Source: an uncultured Eubacteriales bacterium (GTDB taxonomy: Bacteria; Bacillota; Clostridia; Oscillospirales; Acutalibacteraceae). Taken from it: 64,000 nucleotides of DNA. Made by a program: the position numbers and the translations under genes. Below the pieces are notes generated by a model that saw only the letters and a list, made by a program, of their open reading frames with translations, was not told the DNA's origin and did not search any database. Numbering within the stretch: the first letter of the stretch is position 1; every line of letters begins with the position of its first letter. The stretch lies in the NCBI GenBank assembly GCA_934647945.1, contig CAKUFK010000002.1:1-64000 (forward strand). Direction: 5' to 3'. Shown here one piece after another: positions 7,416 through 15,148 of this stretch.

Positions 7416-8354
7416 ATGCGGGAATCGGATTTAATCCGGCAGGCGCTGGAAGAGGAGCTGCTCCAGAAGGAACGGGTCCGGACCGCCTGCCTGGCAGCTA
7501 CCATAGGCGAAAGGAGACGGATTCCTATGAAAAAACGGGTGACTGTGCTGGCGGTATGCGCGGCGCTGACACTGCTGCTGTCGGTATCGGTTTATGCGGC
7601 GGTGGACGCGAACGAGTACCGGATGGCGGCGGAATTCTTGGATGAAAAGGGCTTATCTGCCGCCTCTCTCGGCCGGCGGGAAACCAAACGGGTATACCGG
7701 GATATCGAGTCCGAGCGTTTTGACGACCCGAAAACCGTGGAGCGCCTGAAAAGCAAGGCGGCGGAACTGGGGATGACCGATCGGGATATGCCGGACGATC
7801 CGGCGGAGCTGTACAAGGCGATCCTGCGCTATGGGTTGTTCTATCCGACTGCGGCGCTCACGTCGGTCCAGATTCGCGCCCTGCCTTCGGGCCTGACGTA
7901 TGGAGAGATACTGGAGCGCCTGGGCCGAACCAAGGATACCGGCCGGGACGAGCACGCCTATCAATATACCGTCGATGGCGACAAGGTGCTGCTTCTCCGG
8001 TTCCGGATGGAGGAGGATATCTGTCCCCACTCCGGCGAGGAGCTACTGGCGGCCCTGGAGGACGCGGGACAGCCCTCCCAGTCTGGAGACACCTTCCGGG
8101 CGGTTCTGCAGGAGAGGTATGAGAGTGAACGGGACGGCAAAACCTACCGGTCGCTGCTGGTCCTCTGCCCGAATTGGGAGCGGTTCGACTGTATCCATCT
8201 GTCGGTATCGGACGATACAGTCATCGAATACGAGGACGGACGGCCCGCCCTTTTCGAGGATATCGGAGGACAGATCACGGTGACCATCGATCCGTTGGTG
8301 GCGGAAAGCTATCCGCCTCAGGGGAAAGCCCTGCGAATCGTGGTCGCATCCTAA
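7416..8354 (+). CDS. Anti-sigma-like single-pass membrane protein
   Basis: 312 residues: a short cytoplasmic N-terminus of about 40 residues (ESDLIRQALEEELLQKE), one transmembrane helix at about 41-61 (VTVLAVCAALTLLLSVSVYA) and a large extracytoplasmic domain with no recognised catalytic motif. This is the architecture of clostridial anti-sigma or ECF-linked proteins whose N-terminus binds the sigma factor. The neighbouring sigma gene is only a remnant, so the protein may be orphaned. The ATG follows AAAGGAGTGAG. The C-terminus abuts a perfect terminator hairpin. Confidence 0.5.
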   Translation: MRESDLIRQALEEELLQKERVRTACLAATIGERRRIPMKKRVTVLAVCAALTLLLSVSVYAAVDANEYRMAAEFLDEKGLSAASLGRRETKRVYRDIESERFDDPKTVERLKSKAAELGMTDRDMPDDPAELYKAILRYGLFYPTAALTSVQIRALPSGLTYGEILERLGRTKDTGRDEHAYQYTVDGDKVLLLRFRMEEDICPHSGEELLAALEDAGQPSQSGDTFRAVLQERYESERDGKTYRSLLVLCPNWERFDCIHLSVSDDTVIEYEDGRPALFEDIGGQITVTIDPLVAESYPPQGKALRIVVAS

Positions 8355-8400
8355 TACAGCAAGCCCCGGGGACCTGTCGGGTCCCCGGGGCTTGCTGTAT
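8354..8400. terminator. Bidirectional terminator between convergent genes
   Basis: A perfect 21-bp stem (ATACAGCAAGCCCCGGGGACC and its complement) with a 5-nt loop lies between the anti-sigma-like gene (+) and nrdG (-). Confidence 0.7.
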
Positions 8401-8406
8401 ACCGAC

Positions 8407-8913
8407 TCAGAACTCTGCTTCCACCGGATATCCGGCCGCCAGGGAAGCTGCCGGATCCAAAACCCGCTGGTTGGAGGAGCCGCGGAAATGAAGCAGGGGA
8501 GAACGCAGGGATTCGATAAAGGGTCCGTCTACCAGGCGGTCGGTCCCGAGAAGCAGCTCCCGCCAGCCCTCCTGCTCCTCCAGATGCGCGAGGAGATAGT
8601 CCATCGTGTAACCGGTATAGGTGATGACGGTCTTCCCCGCTTCATGCACTCTGTGTGCCAGATCCGCCAGGGGAAGGGGTTGCAGGAAGGGGTCGCCGCC
8701 AGAAAAGGTCATGCCGGCCAGCAGAGGGTTTTTGCAGAATTCCTCAAACAGCCGGTCGGTATCCCCATCATATCCTCCCGCAGGATCATGGGTGCCGGGG
8801 TTCTGGCAGCCGGGGCAATGATGGGGGCAGCCCTGGGTGAACACCACGAACCGGAAGCCGGGCCCGTCCACGATGGACTCCCGGATCACACCCGCCAGAC
8901 GAATGGCCGCCAT
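8407..8913 (-). CDS. nrdG: Anaerobic ribonucleotide reductase activating protein (radical SAM)
   Basis: 168 residues. The radical SAM cluster motif is GCPHHCPGC (C-x3-C-x2-C) at about residues 29-37, followed by the SAM-binding MTFSGGDP segment. It uses SAM and a 4Fe-4S cluster to install the glycyl radical on NrdD. The ATG at 8913 follows GGAGAAGAACT; a longer open frame upstream overlaps the small gene before it and lacks support. Last gene of the nrdD, small ORF, nrdG operon. Confidence 0.95.
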   Translation of the reverse strand: MAAIRLAGVIRESIVDGPGFRFVVFTQGCPHHCPGCQNPGTHDPAGGYDGDTDRLFEEFCKNPLLAGMTFSGGDPFLQPLPLADLAHRVHEAGKTVITYTGYTMDYLLAHLEEQEGWRELLLGTDRLVDGPFIESLRSPLLHFRGSSNQRVLDPAASLAAGYPVEAEF

Positions 8914-8983
8914 GAGTTCTTCTCCTTTCCGAATAAACGCCCGGGGACCGCGTACCGGCCCCGGGCGCTTTTCTGCCGACCGT

Positions 8984-9157
8984 TTATCCAACCTGTTCCA
9001 ATTCTCCGGAGCCGGTACCCAGGGAGTGCTTGACGCGGTCCTGTACCTCCGCGTACTTCGCGTCGTTGAAATGGTCGAGGGTCCCTACCAGATACCCGGT
9101 GATGCGGCGAATCCGCTCGAATCCGACATTTTCTCCAACAGCTTTGGTCTTTTCCAT
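8984..9157 (-). CDS. 57-residue NrdD-tail-like small protein between nrdD and nrdG
   Basis: A short frame missed by length cut-offs: starts MEKTKAVGENVGFERIRRIT, continues GYLVGTLDHFNDAKYAEVQD and ends SGELEQVG. The segment RITGYLVGTLDHFNDAKxAE resembles the extreme C-terminal region of some NrdD proteins, and similar short proteins next to nrdG in Clostridia are often labelled as anaerobic ribonucleotide reductase. It lies 34 nt downstream of nrdD and 70 nt before nrdG in the same orientation. It lacks Cys and cannot be a reductase; an accessory role to NrdD/NrdG is inference. Confidence 0.75.
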   Translation of the reverse strand: MEKTKAVGENVGFERIRRITGYLVGTLDHFNDAKYAEVQDRVKHSLGTGSGELEQVG

Positions 9158-9191
9158 ATGGCAACGTCCTTTCTATGATATAAACTCCGGA

Positions 9192-11462
9192 TTATTCGCA
9201 CGAGCAAGGCATATTGGGGTACCGTTTCCGCAGCTCATCGAGCTTTTCCCGGCTGAGGGCTTCGCCCTCCCGCCGGCCGCAGCGGGGACAGACCTCCCCG
9301 ATGATACCGGTATAGCCGCAGACCGGGTCACGGTCGACCGGATGGTTGATGGAGCCATAGCCGACGCCCGCCTCCTTCATGGCCCGGACCACCGTCTCAA
9401 ATGCCTCGAGATTTTCAGAGGGGTCGCCGTCGAGCTCCACGTAGGTGATATGGCCGCCGTTGGTCAGCTCGTGATAGGGCGCCTCGATTGCGATTTTGTC
9501 GAAGGCGTTGATATCGTAGTAAACCGGCACATGGAAGGAATTGGTGTAATACGGCCGATCGGTCACACCGGGAATCACACCGTATTTTTCCTTGTCTATC
9601 CGAACGAAACGGCCGGACAGCCCTTCGGCGGGGGTGGCGATCAGGGAGAAATTCAGATGGTGCTTCGCACTCGCCTCATCCATTCTCTTGCGCATGTAGC
9701 CGACGATTTCGAGGCCGAGGTTCTGTGCCTCCCGGCTTTCGCCATGATGGACGCCGAGCAGGGACTTGAGGCATTCGGCCAGGCCGATGAATCCGAGGGT
9801 AAGGGTGCCGTGCTTGAGCACCTCCCGCACCTCGTCGTCGGGGGAAAGCTTGTCCGAGTCGATCCACACGCCCTGTCCCATCAGGAAGGTGTAATTGCGT
9901 ACCCGCTTTTTGCACTGGACCTCGAACCGTTCGAGCAATTGGGCGATAACCAGGTCGATCTTGCGGTCGAGTTCCTCGAAGAAGAAATCCACGTTGCCGT
10001 GGCTGCGGATCGCAATGCGGGGCAGATTGACGGAGGTAAAGGAGAGGTTGCCCCGCCCGAAGACGATTTCCCGGGTGGGATCGTAGGAATTGGCCATGAC
10101 CCGGGTACGGCATCCCATATAGGCACATTCGGTGTTGGGGTCGCCGGGCTTATAATACTTGAGGTTGAAGGGCGCGTCGATGAAGGAAAAATTCGGAAAG
10201 AGGCGTTTGGCGCTGACCCGGCAGGCCAGCTTGAACAGGTCGTAGTTGGGCTCGCCCGGGTTGTAGTTGATCCCGTCCTTGATCTTGAAAATATGGATGG
10301 GGAAGATGGGCGTTTCGCCGTTGCCGAGGCCGGCCTCGGTGGCGAGCAGGACGTTGCGGATGACCATGCGTCCTTCCGGCGTGGTATCCAGACCGTAATT
10401 GATGGAGCTGAAAGGGATCTGCGCGCCGGCACGGGAGTGCATGGTGTTGAGATTATGTACCAGTGCCTCCATCGCCTGATAGGTGGCGCGGTCGGTCTCC
10501 TCATCCGCCCGCTTGCGGGCGAAGGCGATGATTTTTTCAGCCGTCTCGCGCCCGTTCCTCTCAGCAAGCGCATCGAGGAGGGCCCCGTCAAAGCCGTTGT
10601 CGCCCGAAAGGCAGGCGGTCGTCCCCTCCTCCTCCTCGGCGGCGGCAATCAGCGCCTTGGCCGCCGTCTCGGGATCGGGCTCGCCATTCAGGAGTTCGAG
10701 AGCCCTGGACAGGTTCTGACGATAGAGGCGGCGATAGGTTTTTTTGACGCCCTCCGCCATCCCGTAGTCGAAGTTCGGGATGCTTTGTCCGCCGTGTTGG
10801 TCGTTCTGATTGGACTGGATCGCAATACAGGCCAGCGCGGCGTAGCTTGCGATATCGTTAGGCTCCCGCAGGAAGCCGTGGCCGGTGCCGAAACCGCCGC
10901 GAAACAGCTTCTGGATGTCGATCTGGCAACAGGTGGTGGTCAGGGTTAAGAAGTCCAGATCGTGGATGTGGATGTCGCCGTTGCGGTGGGCTTCGGAGTG
11001 GGCGGGATTGAGAATGAACATCTCGTAAAACTGTTTCGCACTCTCCGACCCATATTTGAGCATGGTCCCCATCGGGGAATCCCCGTCTATGTTCGCGTTT
11101 TCCCGCTTGACGTCGTTGTCCTTGGCGTCCTGGAAGGTCAAATCCTCCATGGTTTTCATCAGACGGGTGTTCATTTCCCGGATCCTGGTCCGTTCGGCAC
11201 GGTAGAGGATGAATTCCTTGGCCGTGCGGGCGTGCCCGTTTTCGATCAGCACCTTTTCCACGGTATCCTGTACCTGCTCCACGGAAGGCGCGGCCTCGCC
11301 GAGCTGCGCCTCGAGTTCCTCGGCTACCCGGTTGGCCAGGGCGAGAGAGGTTTGGTAGTCGTGCCCGCCGATCGCCTGGGCGGCCTTGTAGATCGCATTC
11401 GCGATCTTTTCGATGTCGAACGGACGGGTGCGGCCGTCTCGTTTCGTGATGCAGGTAATCAT
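9192..11462 (-). CDS. nrdD: Anaerobic ribonucleoside-triphosphate reductase
   Basis: Glycyl radical enzyme that reduces ribonucleoside triphosphates to dNTPs without oxygen. 756 residues: ATP-cone at about 1-95 (ITKRDGRTRPFDIEKIANAI), a large catalytic barrel and the C-terminal radical loop VCGYTGIIG with the radical Gly at about 716, followed by the zinc ribbon CPRCG and a C-terminal CSC. The promoter region carries two NrdR-type boxes. It is transcribed with the small ORF and nrdG. A long plus-strand frame antisense to it is a shadow. Confidence 0.96.
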   Translation of the reverse strand: MITCITKRDGRTRPFDIEKIANAIYKAAQAIGGHDYQTSLALANRVAEELEAQLGEAAPSVEQVQDTVEKVLIENGHARTAKEFILYRAERTRIREMNTRLMKTMEDLTFQDAKDNDVKRENANIDGDSPMGTMLKYGSESAKQFYEMFILNPAHSEAHRNGDIHIHDLDFLTLTTTCCQIDIQKLFRGGFGTGHGFLREPNDIASYAALACIAIQSNQNDQHGGQSIPNFDYGMAEGVKKTYRRLYRQNLSRALELLNGEPDPETAAKALIAAAEEEEGTTACLSGDNGFDGALLDALAERNGRETAEKIIAFARKRADEETDRATYQAMEALVHNLNTMHSRAGAQIPFSSINYGLDTTPEGRMVIRNVLLATEAGLGNGETPIFPIHIFKIKDGINYNPGEPNYDLFKLACRVSAKRLFPNFSFIDAPFNLKYYKPGDPNTECAYMGCRTRVMANSYDPTREIVFGRGNLSFTSVNLPRIAIRSHGNVDFFFEELDRKIDLVIAQLLERFEVQCKKRVRNYTFLMGQGVWIDSDKLSPDDEVREVLKHGTLTLGFIGLAECLKSLLGVHHGESREAQNLGLEIVGYMRKRMDEASAKHHLNFSLIATPAEGLSGRFVRIDKEKYGVIPGVTDRPYYTNSFHVPVYYDINAFDKIAIEAPYHELTNGGHITYVELDGDPSENLEAFETVVRAMKEAGVGYGSINHPVDRDPVCGYTGIIGEVCPRCGRREGEALSREKLDELRKRYPNMPCSCE

Positions 11463-11493
11463 GTCGCGTCTCCTTTAATCGGTATTTCAGTCG

Positions 11494-11509
11494 GCACTAT
11501 ATATTGTGT
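11494..11509 (-). promoter_or_regulatory. NrdR box 1 (downstream box)
   Basis: GCACTATATATTGTGT fits the NrdR consensus (ACACwATATATwGTGT-like). It lies between the nrdD -10 and start codon, centred about 43 bp (close to four helical turns) from box 2. NrdR boxes in pairs are the norm for ribonucleotide reductase genes. Confidence 0.7.
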
Positions 11510-11531
11510 GTCGAATCGGAATCCGGAGACT

Positions 11532-11560
11532 ATTATAAACAATATATAGTGGCTTGTCAA
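11532..11560 (-). promoter_or_regulatory. nrdD promoter with NrdR box 2 in its spacer
   Basis: On the minus strand, TTGACA (11555-11560), a 17-nt spacer and TATAAT (11532-11537) form a perfect sigma-A-type promoter. The spacer contains the second NrdR box, CCACTATATATTGTT (about 11538-11552). Binding of NrdR would block RNA polymerase, so nrdD is probably repressed when dATP is plentiful. The nrdR gene is not in the window. Confidence 0.8.
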
Positions 11561-11716
11561 TAGCCTTTCACTGTCGAAAAGTATAAAAAAGCGTCCCGAA
11601 ATTTGGCATCCGGCGGGAGAAAATCGTCTTGACAAAGGGAATTCCTCCTTACACAGCGGCAAAGGGGACAAGACACCCGGGGAGAAGCCAACCGGATACC
11701 ACTGCGCAGTGGAAGA

Positions 11717-11756
11717 CAAAAAACGGACGGGGGCCAGAAAAGGCCCTCCCGTCCGA
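11717..11756 (-). terminator. Terminator after the E2-like gene
   Basis: CGGACGGG/CCCGTCCG plus GGCC/GGCC stem with a 2-nt bulge. On the minus strand it is followed by a T6 run, correctly placed 31 nt past the stop of the gene at 11788. Confidence 0.65.
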
Positions 11757-11787
11757 TTATGTATATTGTATATATAGAAAGGATCGT

Positions 11788-12681
11788 TTAGATCCAGGTA
11801 TCCACCGGTATAGATTCCGGCGCCTGTTCCAGCAGGTCCGGATTCTTCAAGAGCCGTTTCAGGGAACGGAAGGATTCCGAAAAATAATACCCGTCGCAGA
11901 TCCGCTCATCGACGACAAAGCGCAGACGGATAACCCTTTTTTCCCGGATAGTGCCGTCCGCCTGCCGTTCCAGCACCGTTTCCTTTTTCCCCATCGCCAT
12001 AAAGAGGGACGTGGTGCCGAAATCGTAAATATGGTGATAGACCGGGCCGATACCGAGGGAACCAACATCGGTGATATACATAGAGGTATGGAAAGGGCTC
12101 AAATGGTTCAGCGCCTTCGGCATGAGCCCCCAATGGTCCAGAATATTGACCACGTTTACGATCGCACGGGTCAGCCAGGCCGGGCAGGTGTCGAGGATCC
12201 GCGCGACCATGTCGGTGTCGTTTTCCACATCGGGATCCCGGACTTCATGCTGAATGGCCCCGTTGATTTTGCGGTAGACGTCGAAAACCGTATCCGTCCC
12301 TTCGAAATCCGGCTTGATCACCACCTCTTCCGCATCCTTCGACAGGCTGCGCTTGACGGTCATGGAAATGGTCAGACGGTTGCGGGCGTAGGTTTTCCCC
12401 CCTACAACGAAACGGTTGAGCCAGGGCCGCAGGGTAATCATGCGGACGCTCGCCGCGATAAACAGATGGAACATCGAGAATCCGGGCATGTTTTCGTTCC
12501 GCCGGAGACGCCGCACGTATTTTTCGAGTTCCTCGATTTCCACAACATCATCGAACAGGACCGAACTATCCGAACGGCGTTTCATAATATGGGGCATCAC
12601 GGAGAAAAACGACTGGGTATGCCGCAGGCGCCAGCCGTCATACCGATCGCCAAAGCGCCGTTTCCTGGTTTCTGGCATCAT
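11788..12681 (-). CDS. Stand-alone E2-like acyltransferase domain, catalytic His replaced
   Basis: 297 residues with the fold signatures of the catalytic domain of 2-oxo acid dehydrogenase E2 and chloramphenicol acetyltransferase: FHLFIAASVRMITLRPWLNR near residue 85, the SPFHTSMYITDVGSLGIGP strand region and the C-terminal catalytic-type motif. That motif reads DERICDG at 258-264 where active enzymes have (D)HRxxDG, so the general-base His is Glu259. No lipoyl or E1-binding domain is present. Either catalysis differs or the protein is a binding/pseudo-enzyme. The start at 12681 follows AAAGGATGG; the upstream extension is rejected for lack of a ribosome site. Confidence 0.75.
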   Translation of the reverse strand: MMPETRKRRFGDRYDGWRLRHTQSFFSVMPHIMKRRSDSSVLFDDVVEIEELEKYVRRLRRNENMPGFSMFHLFIAASVRMITLRPWLNRFVVGGKTYARNRLTISMTVKRSLSKDAEEVVIKPDFEGTDTVFDVYRKINGAIQHEVRDPDVENDTDMVARILDTCPAWLTRAIVNVVNILDHWGLMPKALNHLSPFHTSMYITDVGSLGIGPVYHHIYDFGTTSLFMAMGKKETVLERQADGTIREKRVIRLRFVVDERICDGYYFSESFRSLKRLLKNPDLLEQAPESIPVDTWI

Positions 12682-12773
12682 GATGTTCCATCCTTTCGCA
12701 GGCATGCCGGAAGGCGGTCCCCTTATCACCAAAGGCCCCGTACCGCGATTCGCCTCTGGATACGGCCGTTTTT

Positions 12774-12801
12774 ATTATACCATTTGAAGGCGGCCTGTCA
12801 A
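12774..12801 (-). promoter_or_regulatory. Promoter of the E2-like gene
   Basis: Minus strand TTGACA (12796-12801), 16-nt spacer, TATAAT (12774-12779), about 90 nt before the start codon. Confidence 0.65.
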
Positions 12802-12865
12802 TTGGACAAATGGTTAAGAGTTCGTTTTTCCTGCTAAGAATCCCGATACCATCTCTAAAGTTTGA

Positions 12866-12894
12866 TTGACTTCTCTTAAAATTCACTGTAACAT
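12866..12894 (+). promoter_or_regulatory. Promoter of the C39/BtrH-like gene
   Basis: TTGACT (12866-12871), 17-nt spacer, TAACAT (12889-12894), about 45 nt before the ATG at 12940. It diverges from the E2-like promoter. Confidence 0.5.
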
Positions 12895-12939
12895 TTGGTT
12901 GAATTCCTATGAATATTAATATCGAATGGGGGTTGCCCA

Positions 12940-13992
12940 ATGAAAAAGCAGACGTATATCAAGCTGCCGGTGCAGGAACCTGTCATCCAATGCATCACGC
13001 AGGATGCGTATCTGCAGGCGGTCGGACTGAACAGTGCGGCTTTCTATCCCTGGATGATGGGCCAGTTCGCACAGTTATGGGCCTGCGATCCAAGGATCGC
13101 GGCGGGCGGCGTGTTCCTCTATTTCGTCGCCCCGTCGTATTGGTTTGCTTGCCCCCATCTCTATACGCAGGAGATGTCAAAGGAAACCATCAATGTACGG
13201 TATGACCGGATTGCAGATTTTTTGACCGACAGCCTTTCCCTCGGCCAATATGTTATCTTGCCGGTTAACCGCCGTTTTATCGACGCGTTTCACGATGATG
13301 GGGACGGTACCCATGATATGATGATTCACGGATACGATATGACCAAGGGGCTGTTTTATATTGCGGATTTTTTTGAAGGGAATTTCCGCCTTCGGACATG
13401 CCCGTTCGAGGATATGGAAAACGCGTACTTTACCGATACCGTCAATCCCCTTTCCTGGCACAACACGGTGAGGCTGGTCTCTCCCGACCATCACCGGCGT
13501 CATTTTGACTTTCATCTGGCGGCCTCTCATGACTTTGACACACAGGCGGTCTGTACCCAGCTTGCAGACTATATTCGAGGTGAAAACAGCCTGTACCGCT
13601 ACCGGATCCGTCAAAAACAGCGCGATTCCTATGGGCATACGGTGGGAGGTATCCGGGTATACGACGTGCTGATGCAGTATGTCAGGGAAAGCGTGCCGGC
13701 GGAAGGCCCGTTGGATCACCGCATCTTTTATATTTTGTGGGCACATAAGCATATGCTGACCCTGCGGGCGGAATTTATGGGCGGTCTTGACGACGCCCGC
13801 CCGGCGGCGGAATTTGCCGCACCATTTCGGGAGATTGAGGATCAGGCGCGCACCCTGCTGAATAAAGTGCTCAAACGCAACCTAAAAGGCAGCGGCCTTT
13901 CCTGTTCCGATGTGGAAGAGGCACTGGCAAGCCTGCGTGACCGGGAGGTCGAGGTGATCGGCCGCTTTTTGGAGATGCTGGAAAAAGGATAA
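12940..13992 (+). CDS. Hypothetical protein, C39/BtrH-N-like
   Basis: 350 residues, no signal peptide or transmembrane helix seen. The middle contains DMMIHGYDMTKGLFYIADFF (residues about 126-145). This pattern recalls the papain-like/C39 fold used by BtrH-type acyl-ACP:amine transferases and related proteins of peptide and antibiotic clusters, in which a His in an HGYD-like strand is catalytic (here His130). Upstream Cys residues that could pair with it include Cys18. The C-terminal third is helical and charged. Family assignment is tentative; no biosynthetic genes adjoin it. A promoter stands just upstream, and a CG-rich inverted repeat follows the stop. Confidence 0.4.
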   Translation: MKKQTYIKLPVQEPVIQCITQDAYLQAVGLNSAAFYPWMMGQFAQLWACDPRIAAGGVFLYFVAPSYWFACPHLYTQEMSKETINVRYDRIADFLTDSLSLGQYVILPVNRRFIDAFHDDGDGTHDMMIHGYDMTKGLFYIADFFEGNFRLRTCPFEDMENAYFTDTVNPLSWHNTVRLVSPDHHRRHFDFHLAASHDFDTQAVCTQLADYIRGENSLYRYRIRQKQRDSYGHTVGGIRVYDVLMQYVRESVPAEGPLDHRIFYILWAHKHMLTLRAEFMGGLDDARPAAEFAAPFREIEDQARTLLNKVLKRNLKGSGLSCSDVEEALASLRDREVEVIGRFLEMLEKG

Positions 13993-14070
13993 GCGGGGCC
14001 GGAAGGAGCCGGGCAAAAAGGAACCGGCCGGTTCAGCGGACGCTGTACCGGCCGGAGGATGGAAAAGGGC

Positions 14071-14223
14071 TTAGCAGCCGCAGCCACAGCCGCAACCGCA
14101 GCCGTTGTTCTGTACATTGCCGCAGCCGCAGCCGCAATCGTCGTCGTTGAACAGCAGGCAGAGGATGATGATGAAGAGCAGCCAGGTGCAATCACCGCCG
14201 CCAAACAGGTTTCTCAGGCACAT
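14071..14223 (-). CDS. Gly-Cys-repeat membrane peptide 1 (50 residues)
   Basis: MCLRNLFGGGDCTW, then a hydrophobic helix (LLFIIILCLLF), an acidic NDDD turn and a tail of alternating Gly and Cys (GCGCG, NVQNNG, CGCGCGCGC); 11 of 50 residues are Cys. Such peptides are annotated in Clostridia as chorion-class high-cysteine proteins. They look like single-pass membrane peptides with a Cys-knotted or metal-binding tail; function unknown. A strong ribosome site (AAAGGAG) precedes the ATG. Paralogue of the gene at 14273 and transcribed after it. An Ala-rich plus-strand frame over the same bases is a shadow of the GCN repeats. Confidence 0.75.
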   Translation of the reverse strand: MCLRNLFGGGDCTWLLFIIILCLLFNDDDCGCGCGNVQNNGCGCGCGCGC

Positions 14224-14272
14224 GAGTCGATTTCTCCTTTCTTAATCGTACTATTGAAAAAGGGGAAGCTCC

Positions 14273-14410
14273 TTAGCAACCGCAGCCGCAACCGCAGCCG
14301 TTATTGGCACCACAACCGCAATCGTCGTCATCGAGAATCAAAAGGATGATGATGACGAACAGGATCCATGTGCAGCTGTTTCCGCCGCAAAATACGTTCC
14401 GCAGACTCAT
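14273..14410 (-). CDS. Gly-Cys-repeat membrane peptide 2 (45 residues)
   Basis: MSLRNVFCGGNSCTW, a hydrophobic helix (ILFVIIILLIL), DDDD and the tail CGCGANNG then CGCGCGC; 8 Cys. Same plan as the peptide at 14071: the aligned blocks (LRN.F.GG..CTW..F.II, DDD, NNGCGCGCGC) show a recent duplication with drift. The start follows a near-perfect AAAGGAGG. The two genes lie 49 nt apart in one minus-strand unit upstream of and divergent from the ctsR promoter. Confidence 0.78.
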   Translation of the reverse strand: MSLRNVFCGGNSCTWILFVIIILLILDDDDCGCGANNGCGCGCGC

Positions 14411-14594
14411 TCTTTGCCGCCTCCTTTCAATGGGTACATTCCATACTATGCCGCCTCGGGAGAATGGTTACAGCACGGCGCGGTGAAAATGCGGAGCCTT
14501 TGGATCCGGCATAAGCCGGCGAAAACAGCCGGCCGGCGCCGTCCTCCCCCGCCTGTTGCGGCAGATGGAGGATAACGGGAAAATCCGGGATAAA

Positions 14595-14611
14595 TTTGAC
14601 CATTATTGACT
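14595..14611. promoter_or_regulatory. CtsR operator
   Basis: The minus strand reads AGTCAATAATGGTCAAA, matching the CtsR tandem heptad RGTCAAA-NAN-RGTCAAA with one mismatch. It abuts the ctsR -35 element, so CtsR would block its own operon; a further overlapping GTCAAA lies inside the -35 region. Confidence 0.85.
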
Positions 14612-14640
14612 TTGACTTTTCCTGACCAATCGAATAAAAT
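14612..14640 (+). promoter_or_regulatory. Promoter of ctsR-mcsA-mcsB-clpC
   Basis: TTGACT (14612-14617), 17-nt spacer, TAAAAT (14635-14640), 31 nt upstream of the ctsR start and directly next to the CtsR operator. Confidence 0.75.
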
Positions 14641-14671
14641 GAGAATAGTTTATGAGAAGGGTGGGGAAGTC

Positions 14672-15130
14672 ATGCGCATAAGCGACGCCATAGCGGCCTA
14701 TATTCTTCATAGGATAGATGAAGCCGGGGACGGTTCAGCGGAACTGCGGCGCAACGAGCTGGCGGAAGAACTCGGCTGCGTGCCGAGCCAGATCAACTAT
14801 GTCATCACCTCCCGCTTTACTCCCGAGCAGGGTTATATCGTGGAGAGCCGGAGAGGGGGCGGCGGCTATATCCGGATCCACCGCGTCCAGTATACGCCGG
14901 GCTGTTCCCCGCTCATGCACGTGGTCAATTCTATCGGGGAGACGCTGGTGCCTGCGGCTGCGCAGGCGATCCTGGACAGCCTGGCCGGGGAGAGATGGAT
15001 TTCCCCAGCAGCCGCCCGCCTGATTGGCGCCGCTTTGTCGGACCAGGCGTATCGGGATGTCCCGGTGGAATGCCGGGACCGGCTGCGGGCAAAATTGATG
15101 AAACAGATGCTCACCGCTTTGAATATGTAG
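14672..15130 (+). CDS. ctsR: CtsR transcriptional repressor of class III stress genes
   Basis: 152 residues. The N-terminal winged helix-turn-helix is classic (ISDAIAAYILHRID, LGCVPSQINYVITSRF) with the DNA-contacting wing ESRRGGGGYIRIHRV at about 65-80, including the Gly-rich thermosensing loop. It represses clp genes and is inactivated by heat or by McsB. First gene of the operon. The ATG at 14672 follows AGAAGGGTGGGG; an upstream in-frame ATG overlaps the promoter and is rejected. Confidence 0.96.
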   Translation: MRISDAIAAYILHRIDEAGDGSAELRRNELAEELGCVPSQINYVITSRFTPEQGYIVESRRGGGGYIRIHRVQYTPGCSPLMHVVNSIGETLVPAAAQAILDSLAGERWISPAAARLIGAALSDQAYRDVPVECRDRLRAKLMKQMLTALNM

Positions 15131-15148
15131 GATATAGGAGGAAAGACG

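Noticed and set aside
9030..10949. 639-codon plus-strand open frame
   Set aside because: Entirely antisense to nrdD, whose glycyl radical and zinc motifs are certain; high GC content makes long antisense frames common.
14059..14349. Plus-strand Ala-rich frame and minus-strand Ser/Ala-rich frame over the Gly-Cys genes
   Set aside because: Ala/Ser repeats arise from reading the GGC/TGC repeats in other frames; the Gly-Cys frames have ribosome sites and conserved paralogous structure.
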